Source: Calditrichales bacterium MX18-03
Lineage (GTDB): Bacteria > Bacillota > Clostridia > Lutisporales > Lutisporaceae
Reading direction: 5' to 3'
DNA: 64,000 nt
NCBI GenBank assembly: GCA_021083345.1
Contig: JAJGRE010000004.1
Coordinates: 341,918 to 405,917, forward strand
In this document: piece after piece, positions 50,405 through 59,498 of the stretch
How the letters are laid out: each line of letters opens with the position of its first letter
Numbering within the stretch: position 1 is the first letter of the stretch
Made by a program: the position numbers and the translations under genes
The notes under the pieces: model-generated
What the model saw: only the letters and a program-made list of their open reading frames with translations
The model's database searches: none
What the model was told of the DNA's origin: nothing

Positions 50405-51853
50405 ATGGCCTATAAGGATTTGCACGAATTTATCAAGCACCTGGAAGAAAAAGGACAGCTTAAGCGAATAAAGGCGGAAGTGGATGCCGAGCTGGAGATC
50501 ACCGAGATCACAGACAGAGTTTCGAAAAAATACGGTCCTGCCCTCCTGTTTGAAAAAGTCAAGGGCTCCCCCTATCCGCTTCTGATCAATGCCATGGGCA
50601 CTTACGACCGGATGAGTATGGCGCTGGGGGTAAAACAGCTGGACGATATCGGAAATGATATCGAACACTTCATCGACATGTCCAACTACCTGGGTCTCAT
50701 GAAGAAATTTCAGTCCTTGCCCAAATTGACCCGTCTGGCAACGGTATTCCCAATCAAGCTGCCGACAAAGGGCGCTTGCCAGGAAGTTGTGGAAATGGAA
50801 CCGGATCTGGATACCCTGCCTGTGCTGAAATGCTGGCCGGGAGATGCGGGAAGGTTCATGACACTGCCTCTGGTTATGACCAAGGATCCTGAAACAGGAA
50901 TCCAGAATACCGGCATGTACCGCTTGCAGGTATATGATAAGCGTTCCACCGGCATGCATTGGCATTTGCACAAGGATGGAAGGGAAATCTACGACAAGTA
51001 CAAGGCCATAGGCGGCAAGATGCCTGTCTCAGTGGCACTGGGCTGCGACCCTGCCGTCACCTATGCTGCAACGGCACCCCTGCCCAAGATGATCGATGAG
51101 ATGATGTTTGCCGGTTTCCTCCGGAAAGCGCCGGTCATGATGGTCAAATCCATCACCAACGATATTTATGTCCCTGCGGATGCAGAATTTATCATAGAAG
51201 GTTATGTGGATGTCAACGAACCCTTGAAGCTGGAAGGTCCTTTCGGTGATCACACCGGCTATTACTCCCTTGCAGACTATTATCCCGTATTCCATGTAAC
51301 CTGCATCACCCACAAAAAGAATGCTATTTATCCGGCAACTGTGGTGGGCAAGCCCCCTATGGAGGATTGCTACATGGGCAAGGCAACAGAAAGAATCTTC
51401 CTGCCGCTCCTGAAAATGCAGTTTCCGGAAATCGTCGATTTTAATCTCCCTCTTGAAGGCGTTTTTCACAACTGTGCGATTGTATCCATCAAAAAGAGAT
51501 ATCCGGGGCATGCCAAAAAAATCATGAACTCCATCTGGGGTCTGGGCCAAATGATGTATACCAAGCTGATCATCGTGGTGGACGAAAATATCGATCCCCA
51601 TGATCTGTCCACCACGGCATGGAAAGTATTCAACAATATCGATGCCAAGAGGGATGTGGTGATCTCGGAAGGGCCGCTGGATGCCCTGGACCATGCCTCC
51701 ATCCTTCCCCATTACGGGCACCGGATGGGCATCGATGCTACCAAGAAATGGCCCAGTGAAGGCCACGACCGTGAATGGCCCGACGACATCGAAATGTCGG
51801 CTGACATAAAGGAGCTTGTTTCGAGGAGATGGCAGGAATATGGTATTGAGTAA
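50405..51853 (+). CDS. UbiD-family prenyl-FMN decarboxylase
   Basis: 483 residues of the UbiD family. Family blocks are 'DLHEFIKHLEEKGQLKRI' at the N-terminus, 'TGMYRLQVYDKRSTGMHWHLHKDG' (prFMN/metal region, in shorter blocks), 'EGPFGDHTGYYS' with the catalytic Glu region, and 'ATVVGKPPMEDCYMGKATE'. These enzymes remove a carboxyl group from aromatic or unsaturated acids and need prenylated FMN made by UbiX, which is not in the window. The start is ATG 50405 with AAGGAG seven bases upstream; the frame is open back to 50174 but without a site. First gene of a seven-gene operon. Confidence 0.88.
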   Translation: MAYKDLHEFIKHLEEKGQLKRIKAEVDAELEITEITDRVSKKYGPALLFEKVKGSPYPLLINAMGTYDRMSMALGVKQLDDIGNDIEHFIDMSNYLGLMKKFQSLPKLTRLATVFPIKLPTKGACQEVVEMEPDLDTLPVLKCWPGDAGRFMTLPLVMTKDPETGIQNTGMYRLQVYDKRSTGMHWHLHKDGREIYDKYKAIGGKMPVSVALGCDPAVTYAATAPLPKMIDEMMFAGFLRKAPVMMVKSITNDIYVPADAEFIIEGYVDVNEPLKLEGPFGDHTGYYSLADYYPVFHVTCITHKKNAIYPATVVGKPPMEDCYMGKATERIFLPLLKMQFPEIVDFNLPLEGVFHNCAIVSIKKRYPGHAKKIMNSIWGLGQMMYTKLIIVVDENIDPHDLSTTAWKVFNNIDAKRDVVISEGPLDALDHASILPHYGHRMGIDATKKWPSEGHDREWPDDIEMSADIKELVSRRWQEYGIE

Positions 51854-52709
51854 GCTGTCCAAAAAGGTCCGGGACTACGGAACCCTGGTGATGTTTTCCC
51901 ACACCATCTTCTCACTTTCCTTTGCTCTTATCTCCATGGTGCTTGCCGGCAACGGACTGCCGTCACCCAGCGTCTTTTTCTGGATACTGGTGGCTTTTAT
52001 GGGGGCACGGACCGGTGCCAATGCCATCAACCGGGTCATCGACGCGGAAATCGATGCAAAAAACCCCCGGACGGCGGTGCGGCAGCTCCCTCAAGGACTG
52101 ATGCACAAGAAGGAAGTCATCGTTTTCTCCGCTGTGTGCTTTGCAATCATGGTCTTTGCGGCAGCTATGCTGAACCCGCTGTGCATGCTGCTTTCACCCG
52201 TTGCGCTATTTTTGCTGATCATTTATTCCTACACCAAGCGCTTCACCTGGGCATGCCATCTGGTTTTGGGGATCACCTCTGCCGCGGCGCCGGTAGGGGC
52301 ATGGATTGCCGTAACGGGAAGCATCTCCTGGCTGCCGCTCTTTATGGGAGCGGCCAACACGCTGTGGGTTGCCGGCTTTGACATTATATACGGTGCACAG
52401 GACTATGACTTTGACACACGGAACGGCATCCACTCCATACCGGCGGAATTCGGTGTGAAAAAAGCGCTGTATATCGCAGCTTTTTTCCATACCGTCACCT
52501 TGGCCTTTTTATTGATAGTGGGCTTATTAAGCACCCATCTGGGCATGATTTACTATATCGGGATCATCTTGATCTCCCTGCTTTTTGTCATCGAGCACCG
52601 GATGATTTCACCGGACAACCTGGGCAACGTCAAAATCGCATCTTACAGCATCAATCAGCTGGTCAGCATTACCTTTCTGGTATTCGGGCTGATCGACGCG
52701 TATTTATAG
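51840..52709 (+). CDS. UbiA-family prenyltransferase, MqnP-like
   Basis: 289 residues, eight or nine membrane helices. The two Asp-rich prenyl-diphosphate motifs are 'GANAINRVIDAEIDAKNPRT' and 'YGAQDYDFDTRNG'. 'ARTGANAINR.ID.EIDAKNPRT..R.LP.G' is typical of the MqnP branch used in the futalosine menaquinone pathway, which works with a UbiD-type decarboxylase. ATG 51840 overlaps the UbiD stop by 14 bases. No mqnA-D genes are in the window, so whether this is menaquinone synthesis or another prenylated aromatic is open. Confidence 0.87.
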   Translation: MVLSKLSKKVRDYGTLVMFSHTIFSLSFALISMVLAGNGLPSPSVFFWILVAFMGARTGANAINRVIDAEIDAKNPRTAVRQLPQGLMHKKEVIVFSAVCFAIMVFAAAMLNPLCMLLSPVALFLLIIYSYTKRFTWACHLVLGITSAAAPVGAWIAVTGSISWLPLFMGAANTLWVAGFDIIYGAQDYDFDTRNGIHSIPAEFGVKKALYIAAFFHTVTLAFLLIVGLLSTHLGMIYYIGIILISLLFVIEHRMISPDNLGNVKIASYSINQLVSITFLVFGLIDAYL

Positions 52710-52730
52710 TTTAAAAAACGGAGGAAAATA

Positions 52731-53687
52731 ATGAAACTGTCGAAAATATTAATTTTCATATCCATCGTATCCCTTCTGGCATCGGCCTTGACCGGATGTG
52801 CGCCTGCCAGCCCTGCCAAAAACGAACCTGAAGTCAAGAATACTTTGACAGTAGGACTCACCCCTGCAGTAGACGCCATCCCTTTTATCATCGCAAAGGA
52901 AAACGGCTACTTTGAAAAGCAGGGCCTGGACATCCAATTTGAAGTGTTCAAGAGCGCCAAAGACCGGGATGCCGCTTTCCAGAGCGGTGCCTTGGACGGT
53001 GCTCTGTCCGATATCGTCGGTGTATGCCTTTATCAGAATGGCGGCTTTGATGTCAAGATCACCAGCATGACGGATGGTGACTTCCTGTTTGTAGCGGGTA
53101 AGGATTCCGGTATCCAGTCGATGCAGGCACTTAAGGGTAAAAAGGTCGCCCTTTCGGAGAAAACCGTCATCGAGTACACGCTGGACAAAATGCTGGAAAA
53201 GAACGGTATAAAGCCTGAAGAAATCGAAAAAGTCGCCATTCCGGCCATACCGGTGAGGCTTGAAATGTTGAAAAATAACCAAGTGGATGCCGCATTGCTG
53301 CCGGAGCCTTTTGCAACCTTTGCACTGAAGGATGGCGCCTTGCTTTTAGACACGGCTTACAGTGAAGGCATGTTCCCTGCCGTATCGGTATTTACACAGA
53401 AGGCAATTGATGCCAAAGGCAAGGAAATCAGCGCGTTCTATGCAGCCTATGATGAGGCAGTAGAATATGTCAACAAGACACCCATTGCTGAGTATGAAGC
53501 GATCGTCATCAAGACTATCGGTTATCCGGAAGACATGAAGGGCAAAATAGAGCTGCCCGAATATAGAAAAACCATACTGCCAACTGATTCGGAGCTTGCA
53601 GCCGCCATCGATTGGGCTGTAAAGAAGGGTCTAGCCAAAGACACTTTGAAGCCTTCAAATCTGGTCAACGATATAGGGGTTAAATAG
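52731..53687 (+). CDS. NMT1/SsuA-type substrate-binding lipoprotein
   Basis: 318 residues. A lipobox ALTGC (Cys near residue 23), then a periplasmic-binding fold of the NMT1/THI5-like group with 'VGLTPAVDAIPFIIAKENGYFEKQGLDI' (in part) and 'LLPEPFATFAL'. Relatives bind sulfonates, pyrimidines, nitrate, riboflavin and aromatic acids. In this operon it probably delivers a precursor to the permease at 57709. GGAGG before the start; 21 bases after ubiA. Confidence 0.87.
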   Translation: MKLSKILIFISIVSLLASALTGCAPASPAKNEPEVKNTLTVGLTPAVDAIPFIIAKENGYFEKQGLDIQFEVFKSAKDRDAAFQSGALDGALSDIVGVCLYQNGGFDVKITSMTDGDFLFVAGKDSGIQSMQALKGKKVALSEKTVIEYTLDKMLEKNGIKPEEIEKVAIPAIPVRLEMLKNNQVDAALLPEPFATFALKDGALLLDTAYSEGMFPAVSVFTQKAIDAKGKEISAFYAAYDEAVEYVNKTPIAEYEAIVIKTIGYPEDMKGKIELPEYRKTILPTDSELAAAIDWAVKKGLAKDTLKPSNLVNDIGVK

Positions 53688-53701
53688 CCAGGAGGAAGCA
53701 A

Positions 53702-54457
53702 ATGCTCCAGATAAATGACTTAAATGTGCACTATCAGTCAAAACAGCATCCGGTACATGCCTTGGGACCCATCAGCCTGTCTGTAGAAGAAGGCGGTATC
53801 TATGCCGTCATCGGGCCATCCGGCTGCGGGAAGTCCACGCTGCTGCACGCCCTGAGCGGAATTATCGTCAAATATTCCGGGGAGATCCTCCTGAAGGGCC
53901 AGCCTCTTTGTCCCAAGACGCACAGCATCGGCTTCATTCCTCAGAATTTTGGGCTGCTTCCCTGGAAGAATGTTGAGCAGAATTGTCTTCTGTCCCTTCA
54001 CATCAAGAAAGTCGGTATCGACAGCAAGGTCAGGGAACGAATTACGTATATAATGGAAAAGCTGGATATCGCCTCACTACAGCATCGATATCCCAATGAA
54101 CTCAGCGGCGGACAAAGGCAAAGAGCTGCCATTGCCCGGTCTTTTATCATGAATCCGGACATCCTGTTGATGGATGAACCCTTTTCTGCGCTGGATGCCC
54201 TTACCCGTGAGGAAGCACAGGAGCTTTTTATCGCTATATGGAACCAGTACAAGGTAACCACGGTTTTTGTTACCCACAGCATTGAAGAAGCTATCTACAT
54301 GGGTAAAAAGATCGTCATCATGTCCACCAGCCCGGGCACCCTTGTGGAAATCATTGACAACCCGCTTTTCAACACTGAAAACCTTCGGGAGAACGAAGAC
54401 TATCTCAAACTATCCGGTCATATCCGGAGCATTATCAAAAATGGTTGGCGCTTATAG
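53702..54457 (+). CDS. ABC transporter ATPase (SsuB/TauB type)
   Basis: 251 residues with Walker A GPSGCGKSTLL, signature ELSGGQRQRAAIARS, Walker B ILLMDEPFSALD and H-loop TVFVTHSIEEA. It pairs with the binding protein just upstream (14-base gap) and with the permease gene three genes further on. AGGAGG precedes the ATG. Confidence 0.9.
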   Translation: MLQINDLNVHYQSKQHPVHALGPISLSVEEGGIYAVIGPSGCGKSTLLHALSGIIVKYSGEILLKGQPLCPKTHSIGFIPQNFGLLPWKNVEQNCLLSLHIKKVGIDSKVRERITYIMEKLDIASLQHRYPNELSGGQRQRAAIARSFIMNPDILLMDEPFSALDALTREEAQELFIAIWNQYKVTTVFVTHSIEEAIYMGKKIVIMSTSPGTLVEIIDNPLFNTENLRENEDYLKLSGHIRSIIKNGWRL

Positions 54458-54467
54458 AGGAGGAACT

Positions 54468-56417
54468 ATGTCACGATTCTTTAACGGCAAGAAAATCGAG
54501 CTATTGGCACCGTCCGGCACCATGGAGACCTTCAGGCAGATGCTGCAGGCAGGCTGTGATGCCATCTACTTCGGCGGCAAGTCACTGAACATGAGAATGA
54601 TGCGGAAAGGCTTCAACTTTTCCGATGATGAGATATATGAAGCGGCCAGAATGGCCCATGATGCAGGCAAGAAGGTTTATGTCACCGTCAATAATATGCT
54701 GACGGACGAGGAAATGGATGAAGCCGCTGAGTACCTGCACTTTCTTCAGAGAGGCAACGTAGACGGCATCATTATTCAGGACCTGGGGATCCTGCAGCTA
54801 TGCCGGGAGCAGAAGCTGGACCAGTTTGAGATCCACGCCTCCGTCATGATGAACGTCCATAACGTGGAATTTGTAAAAGCGCTGAAGGAAGCGGGCGTAT
54901 CCAGGGTCATCCTGTCCAGGGAAATGGACTTGAAAACGCTTAAGGACCTTCATCATCAGACAGGTATCGAAACCGAGTACTTCGTACATGGCGATATGTG
55001 CACCGTCAACGGCGCAAACTGCTATTACAGCTCCATCGTCCTGGGGAACAGCTCCAACAGGGGACGGTGCTTCAAGCCCTGCCGCTGGGCTTACCGTGTG
55101 AAAAAAGACGGTAATATTTACCCCACGGAATACCCTCTGGCAGCAAAGGATATGTGCATGTACGAGTACATCCCCGAGCTGATCGAGGCCTGTGTCACTT
55201 CTTTCAAGATTGAAGGGCGCATGCGGGATACGGATTTCATCGTCAATCTGGTCAATACCTACGCAGAGGCGATTGACCGGTATATCGAAGACCCTATGGG
55301 TTTTGACCGCAGAAAGAACTGGGATGCCTTATACGAAAACCGCAAGCGCGATTTTACAACAGCCTATGCCTTTGGCAAGCCTGGCCTGGACTTTATCAAT
55401 CTCCGCTACGAGGGTACAGGTAAGTTCTATTCTACCGGCAAAGTGTTTTCCACCCCTACTGAGGAGCCGGAGCTGACGCCAGATCTGATTACAAAACTTC
55501 AAACGGCATTGAAGGAGCAACCAGTCAATCCGGCACCAACGCATCCATTGTCTGTGAAAGTCAATAACTTTGAGCAGGCCAGACTTTGCATCGAATTGGG
55601 TGTGGACCGGATTTATTTGCCTTGTGAGGTTTTACAGCCCGATACGTTTATGACCTTGGAACAGCTGCAAGACCTGAATGATATGAAAGGCCACACCCGG
55701 ATCTATCTTGACCTGCCGCAAATGATGAATGAGCTGCAGTTTGACAGGATTGACCAGTACCTGAGCCTGTACGGGCAACTTTTTGACGGGTTATTGGTTT
55801 CCAATCTGGGTGCCGCTCATAAGTACAAGTACCGTTATCCCATGATTGCCAATTTCAACCTTAATGTCTATAACCATAAGGCTGCCGAGTTCTATCAAAG
55901 CCTTGGCGTAGGCGGATTCATCGCTTCCCTTGAAGCAAAGCTGAGCGAGCTGCTCACCTTCATCCGCCTGTGCGAAAAGCCTGTGGAGCTTATTGCACAT
56001 GGTCCGGTCAAAATGATGTACTTGGATCATGACCTTTATGAAAACGCCGAGGTTCTTGAACCTGTCGGCCAAGGAGATAATGCACATGTGCCCAATGATA
56101 TACTGGTGCTTATGACGGATCATGGTGAAAATCCTGTCTATTTGGATCAGAACCGCAAAAATCACCTGTATTCCGCAAAGGAACTGTGCCTGCTGCCGCT
56201 GTTGGGTGACTTGAATTTCGGTAAGCCCATCAGCTTCCGCATTGAGGGACAGACCTACACCGTGGCGGAATTGGAAAGTATTATAAAGGTTTATCAGGAG
56301 GCTATCGCCCACCCCTCCCGCTGCAAGGAGCTGTTTGAGCGCCTGAAGCCCCTGAGAGCCGGCTTTACCGCTGGCGCGTTATCTTTTAAGATAAACAAGG
56401 AGGACGATACTGTATGA
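54468..56417 (+). CDS. U32-family iron-sulfur protein
   Basis: 649 residues from ATG 54468 (AGAGGAGG upstream). Peptidase U32 family: 'ELLAPSGTMETFRQMLQAGCDAIYFGG' in blocks, and the cysteine pattern C178-x6-C185-x15-C201 plus C242, close to that of UbiU/UbiV, where four cysteines bind [4Fe-4S]. Long single-chain members such as RlhA modify rRNA; UbiU/UbiV and RlhA/TrhP carry out oxygen-independent hydroxylations. Lying inside a UbiD/UbiA operon, it is most interesting as a candidate O2-independent ring hydroxylase, but an RNA-modifying role is not excluded. Start and stop couple tightly to neighbours (10-base gap; ATGA overlap). Confidence 0.85.
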   Translation: MSRFFNGKKIELLAPSGTMETFRQMLQAGCDAIYFGGKSLNMRMMRKGFNFSDDEIYEAARMAHDAGKKVYVTVNNMLTDEEMDEAAEYLHFLQRGNVDGIIIQDLGILQLCREQKLDQFEIHASVMMNVHNVEFVKALKEAGVSRVILSREMDLKTLKDLHHQTGIETEYFVHGDMCTVNGANCYYSSIVLGNSSNRGRCFKPCRWAYRVKKDGNIYPTEYPLAAKDMCMYEYIPELIEACVTSFKIEGRMRDTDFIVNLVNTYAEAIDRYIEDPMGFDRRKNWDALYENRKRDFTTAYAFGKPGLDFINLRYEGTGKFYSTGKVFSTPTEEPELTPDLITKLQTALKEQPVNPAPTHPLSVKVNNFEQARLCIELGVDRIYLPCEVLQPDTFMTLEQLQDLNDMKGHTRIYLDLPQMMNELQFDRIDQYLSLYGQLFDGLLVSNLGAAHKYKYRYPMIANFNLNVYNHKAAEFYQSLGVGGFIASLEAKLSELLTFIRLCEKPVELIAHGPVKMMYLDHDLYENAEVLEPVGQGDNAHVPNDILVLMTDHGENPVYLDQNRKNHLYSAKELCLLPLLGDLNFGKPISFRIEGQTYTVAELESIIKVYQEAIAHPSRCKELFERLKPLRAGFTAGALSFKINKEDDTV

Positions 56418-57682
56418 GTCATATCGGACCTGATGCCATCCTGAGCAAAAGAAAATCGTACTTTTATCCGGCCACCTACCACTTCTACAAGAATCCGCCG
56501 CAGATCGTCAGCGGCAGCATGCAATACCTCTACGACCATAACGGAAAGAAATATACAGATTTCTTTGCCGGCGTATCGGTTATGAACTGTGGGCACTCCA
56601 ACCCTGAAATATTACAGGATACCATTGATCAGCTGAGCCAGCTGCAGCATACGACAACACTCTATCTTACTCAACCGATGGTTGAGCTGGCCGAGCGGCT
56701 GGCCGCAGTATTGCCAGGCGACATCAAGCGGACCTTCTTTTGCGTGACAGGGTCGGAAGCAAATGAAGGGGCGATGGCGCTGGCAAGGCTGCACACCGGG
56801 AAAAGCGGCTTTATCGCTTTGACAGGCGGCCTGCACGGCCGCACGTACCTCGCCATGAGCGTGACCGGTTTGCCCATGTGGCGGATCGATGACAACCTGA
56901 ACAAAGAGAAGGTTTTCTTCATCGACAGGCCGTATTCGGCAGAAACCGGTTATGAAGCGGCAATGGCGAAGTCGCTGGCGCAGCTGGATGCGGTGCTGGA
57001 AGCGCACGGCAGCGAGATATGCGCCATGCTGGCAGAGCCCATCCAGGGCAATGGCGGGATCATCAAGTATCCCGGCAATTATTTGAATGAAGTAAAAACA
57101 CGGCTGGAAAAGTACGGTGTACTGCTTATTGTTGACGAAGTGCAGACAGGCTACGGCAGGACAGGGAAAATGTTTGCCATAGAACACTATGATGTCGTTC
57201 CGGATATTATGGTTACTGCCAAGGCTTTAGGTAACGGCATTCCGATTTCTACATTTTCCACCACCGATGCTATCGCCGCCTCCTTCAACCGGTCCTCCGC
57301 CTCAACCTTCGGCGGTAATCCGGTTGCAGCGCGTACTGCAGTGAGTGTGCTCAACTATATAGAAAAGCATGACCTTGTCCGGAAAGCGGATGAGCTGGGT
57401 AAGTATCTAAGGGAAAAGCTGGAGCAGCTATCCTCCGATTTTATACAGGAAATCAGAGGCTGCGGCCTGATGCTGGGCATGCAGATACAGTCCCCCCGTT
57501 TGGACCTGACCTCGGCTGAAATAACGGACATGATCCTGGAAGGAATGAAGGATCGTGACTTCCTGGTTGGCAAGAACGGCTGGAACCGGGATGTCGTGGC
57601 TTTCCAACCCCCGCTGGTCATAAGCAAGGAAGATATTGATGCTATGACTTCCGCTTTGAGTGAAGTGCTGAGATTATTATAA
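56414..57682 (+). CDS. Class III PLP aminotransferase
   Basis: 422 residues, fold type I. 'VTGSEANEGAMALARLHTGK' (phosphate-binding region), 'LLIVDEVQTGYGRTGKMFA' with the pyridine-N-binding Asp, and the Schiff-base lysine in TAKALGNGIPIS. Close families are AGXT2-, GABA- and beta-alanine-type transaminases. Its position between U32 and permease genes suggests amination of, or deamination within, the operon's substrate. ATG overlaps the U32 stop. Confidence 0.88.
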   Translation: MSHIGPDAILSKRKSYFYPATYHFYKNPPQIVSGSMQYLYDHNGKKYTDFFAGVSVMNCGHSNPEILQDTIDQLSQLQHTTTLYLTQPMVELAERLAAVLPGDIKRTFFCVTGSEANEGAMALARLHTGKSGFIALTGGLHGRTYLAMSVTGLPMWRIDDNLNKEKVFFIDRPYSAETGYEAAMAKSLAQLDAVLEAHGSEICAMLAEPIQGNGGIIKYPGNYLNEVKTRLEKYGVLLIVDEVQTGYGRTGKMFAIEHYDVVPDIMVTAKALGNGIPISTFSTTDAIAASFNRSSASTFGGNPVAARTAVSVLNYIEKHDLVRKADELGKYLREKLEQLSSDFIQEIRGCGLMLGMQIQSPRLDLTSAEITDMILEGMKDRDFLVGKNGWNRDVVAFQPPLVISKEDIDAMTSALSEVLRLL

Positions 57683-57708
57683 TTCCATAGACAGAAGGAA
57701 TGAAAACC

Positions 57709-58452
57709 ATGAAATCATTAAAGCGATTATACGGGTTCCTGCAAGGCTTTATCATGTTGAACCTGCTATGGTACCTGCTGGCAGTTATTGTCAACATGCG
57801 GGTTCTTCCCAAGCCCACCGAAGTATATTTTAACCTTGACAGGCTTTATGGTATGGAGCTTTGCATGCACATACTGGCGAGCCTTTACAGGGTAGCAGCG
57901 GGCTTGGGCATTTCCCTTGCAGTCGGCATCCCCCTGGGTATGCTGATGGCTTACTCCAAGCTGTGGAACCGAATACTAAATCCGTTGGTGTATTTCACCT
58001 ATCCCGTGCCCAAGACAGCACTGCTCCCCATCGTGATGCTGCTGTTCGGACTGGGCGATACATCAAAGATCCTCCTCATCGTTTTTATCATCGTTTTTCA
58101 GGTTATCGTATCCTCAAGAGATGCCATCATCAATATCTCTCCGGAAATCTATAACCCCATCAGAAGCCTCGGCGCATCAAAACGCCAGATTTTGATGTAT
58201 ATCACCCTTCCGGCTGTGCTGCCGGAGCTGCTCACCAACCTCAGGCTTGGTATCGGCACGGCTCTTTCGATCCTCTTCTTCACTGAAGCCTACGGTACAC
58301 ACTACGGCTTAGGCTATTACATCATGGATGCCTGGACCCGCATCGACTACCCGAGCATGTACGCCGGCATCATCCTCATAAGCCTCCTTGGCTTTACATT
58401 ATTCATATTGGTAGACCTGTTGGAAGAAGCGCTGTGCAAATGGCGCTTTTAA
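57709..58452 (+). CDS. ABC transporter permease (SsuC/TauC type)
   Basis: About 247 residues, six membrane segments, with the EAA-like loop 'NPIRSLGASKRQILMYITLP'. I start at the second ATG (57709), nine bases after AAGGA; ATG 57700 touches that site. It completes the importer whose binding protein and ATPase are encoded at 52731-54457; the importer genes thus bracket the U32 and aminotransferase genes. Last gene of the operon; no clear terminator is seen before the repeat array begins. Confidence 0.87.
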   Translation: MKSLKRLYGFLQGFIMLNLLWYLLAVIVNMRVLPKPTEVYFNLDRLYGMELCMHILASLYRVAAGLGISLAVGIPLGMLMAYSKLWNRILNPLVYFTYPVPKTALLPIVMLLFGLGDTSKILLIVFIIVFQVIVSSRDAIINISPEIYNPIRSLGASKRQILMYITLPAVLPELLTNLRLGIGTALSILFFTEAYGTHYGLGYYIMDAWTRIDYPSMYAGIILISLLGFTLFILVDLLEEALCKWRF

Positions 58453-58738
58453 TTTTTCTCAATATACCGGACAACCAGATAATGGTATAATAGATGTATA
58501 TAATTGTCAAAACAGGAAGTCTGCCGGGGCTGTCTTATAGGCAGTGCTGAAGCACCACCATAAGTGAGTTTAACGAAACAGGTTCGGGAATAACTCCAAA
58601 ATGGACGGATTAACGAAATTACAGTTTCGATAAGTCGATAGTTAGCTGACAGATAATGCAGATTGGTCTACTATAGAGACATTACTTTTGTATTATATAC
58701 AATAAAACAAGAACTGCTTTTATATGAGGGGTGAAAGA
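58453..58738 (+). other. Left boundary of the repeat-gene array, with a half-site
   Basis: 286 bp without a gene. 58641-58666 (GTTAGCTGAC...TGCAGATTGG) matches the sequence found right after the 3' arm of repeats D and E with only a few differences, but the rest of the repeat is missing here. Upstream is a nested hairpin CTTAT..GTGCT-GA-AGCAC..ATAAG (58534-58564) and CGAAA-TTACAG-TTTCG. A TATAAT lies at about 58482. In a cassette model this would be the primary insertion site. Confidence 0.5.
58688..58702 (+). promoter_or_regulatory. Palindrome before the first array gene
   Basis: TTGTAT-TAT-ATACAA, 36 bp before the start codon at 58739; it may be a promoter element or operator. Confidence 0.35.
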
Positions 58739-59107
58739 ATGTTCTTTGGAGTAAATGATAAGTTCCATTTCTCAACAGAAGGTAAGGATTTTAATTATGT
58801 TACAAGCGACAATGCTAGGTATGAATTGGGTGAAGTTGAAACTGTAAGCGTTTTTTCAAAAGAAGATAGGGTATTGATATTGACAAGAGATTCCCGAGAT
58901 ACTGACTATTTGTATGGATTCAACTTAGAAGGCAATTTGTTGTTTAAAGTTGCACCTCCAGAGCATTATAGTTTCTGGTACTTGAGCGGAAAACAAATTG
59001 CTTGTAACGAAGCAGATAGTTTAGCAATAAAGTCTCCTCTTTCCGGTTGGTGGTATTCTATTGACCTAGATACTGGAAGCCTTACGATGGGTTCACCTGC
59101 ATACTAA
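58739..59107 (+). CDS. Array gene 1: small protein of unknown function
   Basis: 122 residues from ATG 58739 (GAGGGGTGAAAGA upstream). No signal peptide or membrane helix. It is rich in aromatic residues and looks like a small beta domain ('VSVFSKEDRVLILTRDSRDT', 'GWWYSIDLDTGSLTMG'). I do not recognise it. It is AT-rich compared with the operon to its left. It is followed by repeat copy A. Confidence 0.65.
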   Translation: MFFGVNDKFHFSTEGKDFNYVTSDNARYELGEVETVSVFSKEDRVLILTRDSRDTDYLYGFNLEGNLLFKVAPPEHYSFWYLSGKQIACNEADSLAIKSPLSGWWYSIDLDTGSLTMGSPAY

Positions 59108-59123
59108 ATATATGGTTAAATTC

Positions 59124-59466
59124 ATTCTTGTAAGGTACAAACTCCTATGCGGAGTTTGTCAGATATTTAAACCCAAGGGAGGCAATACTTACACAAGCAA
59201 CGCATGTCAGGTCCCGGGTACCGGAAGCGTTTTAGAACGGTTATTAAGTAAAGCGTTGCGGGGCATTATCCATCAGCTAACAATGCCCTCACGCTGCGGC
59301 ACGGCGGGTTGAGGCATTGGGCATGCGTGCCTTGGGTTGCCGGATGCATTTGCTTTGGAGTAGGTCAGGGCAACCACACCCCTTCACCGGGAGCGAAGCT
59401 CCGCCAGGGAGACAAGCTCTGCAGGTCCGGTTCAGAGGTGTCGTGAGTGCGAACCCGTTATCTGTA
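59124..59466 (+). repeat. Structured repeat, copy A (long form)
   Basis: The core runs from AGCTAAC (59275) to GTTATCT (59457-59463). Inside are L-type arms GCCCTCACG/CGTGAGTGC, a GGCACG/CGTGCC stem, a GTTGCC/GGCAAC stem, an ACACC/GGTGT stem, an ACCGG/CCGGT stem and GGAGC-GAA-GCTCC. A 150-bp leader (from 59124) shared with copies E and F carries CAAACTCC-TATGC-GGAGTTTG and a CCGGGTACCGG motif. It is GC-rich against AT-rich genes. Confidence 0.85.
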
Positions 59467-59478
59467 ATATGGCGCGAT

Positions 59479-59498
59479 ACCGGGCGTCCGTGCCCGGT
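59479..59498 (+). terminator. Hairpin just after repeat A
   Basis: ACCGGGC-GTCCGT-GCCCGGT followed by TTGTTT. A hairpin with a different stem but nearly the same loop (ATCCGT) follows repeat B at 60313-60330. It may act as a terminator or as part of the repeat. Confidence 0.5.

Noticed and set aside
54267..54467. N-terminal extension of the U32 protein
   Set aside because: It overlaps the ABC ATPase gene in another frame; AGAGGAGG directly precedes ATG 54468.
59380..59463. GTCCGGTTC and GTGCG motifs in the repeats, suggesting group II intron domain V and a 5' end
   Set aside because: The sequence 34 bases before GTCCGGTTC does not form a domain V stem; CCGGT pairs instead with ACCGG outside it. 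No reverse transcriptase or intron body is present.
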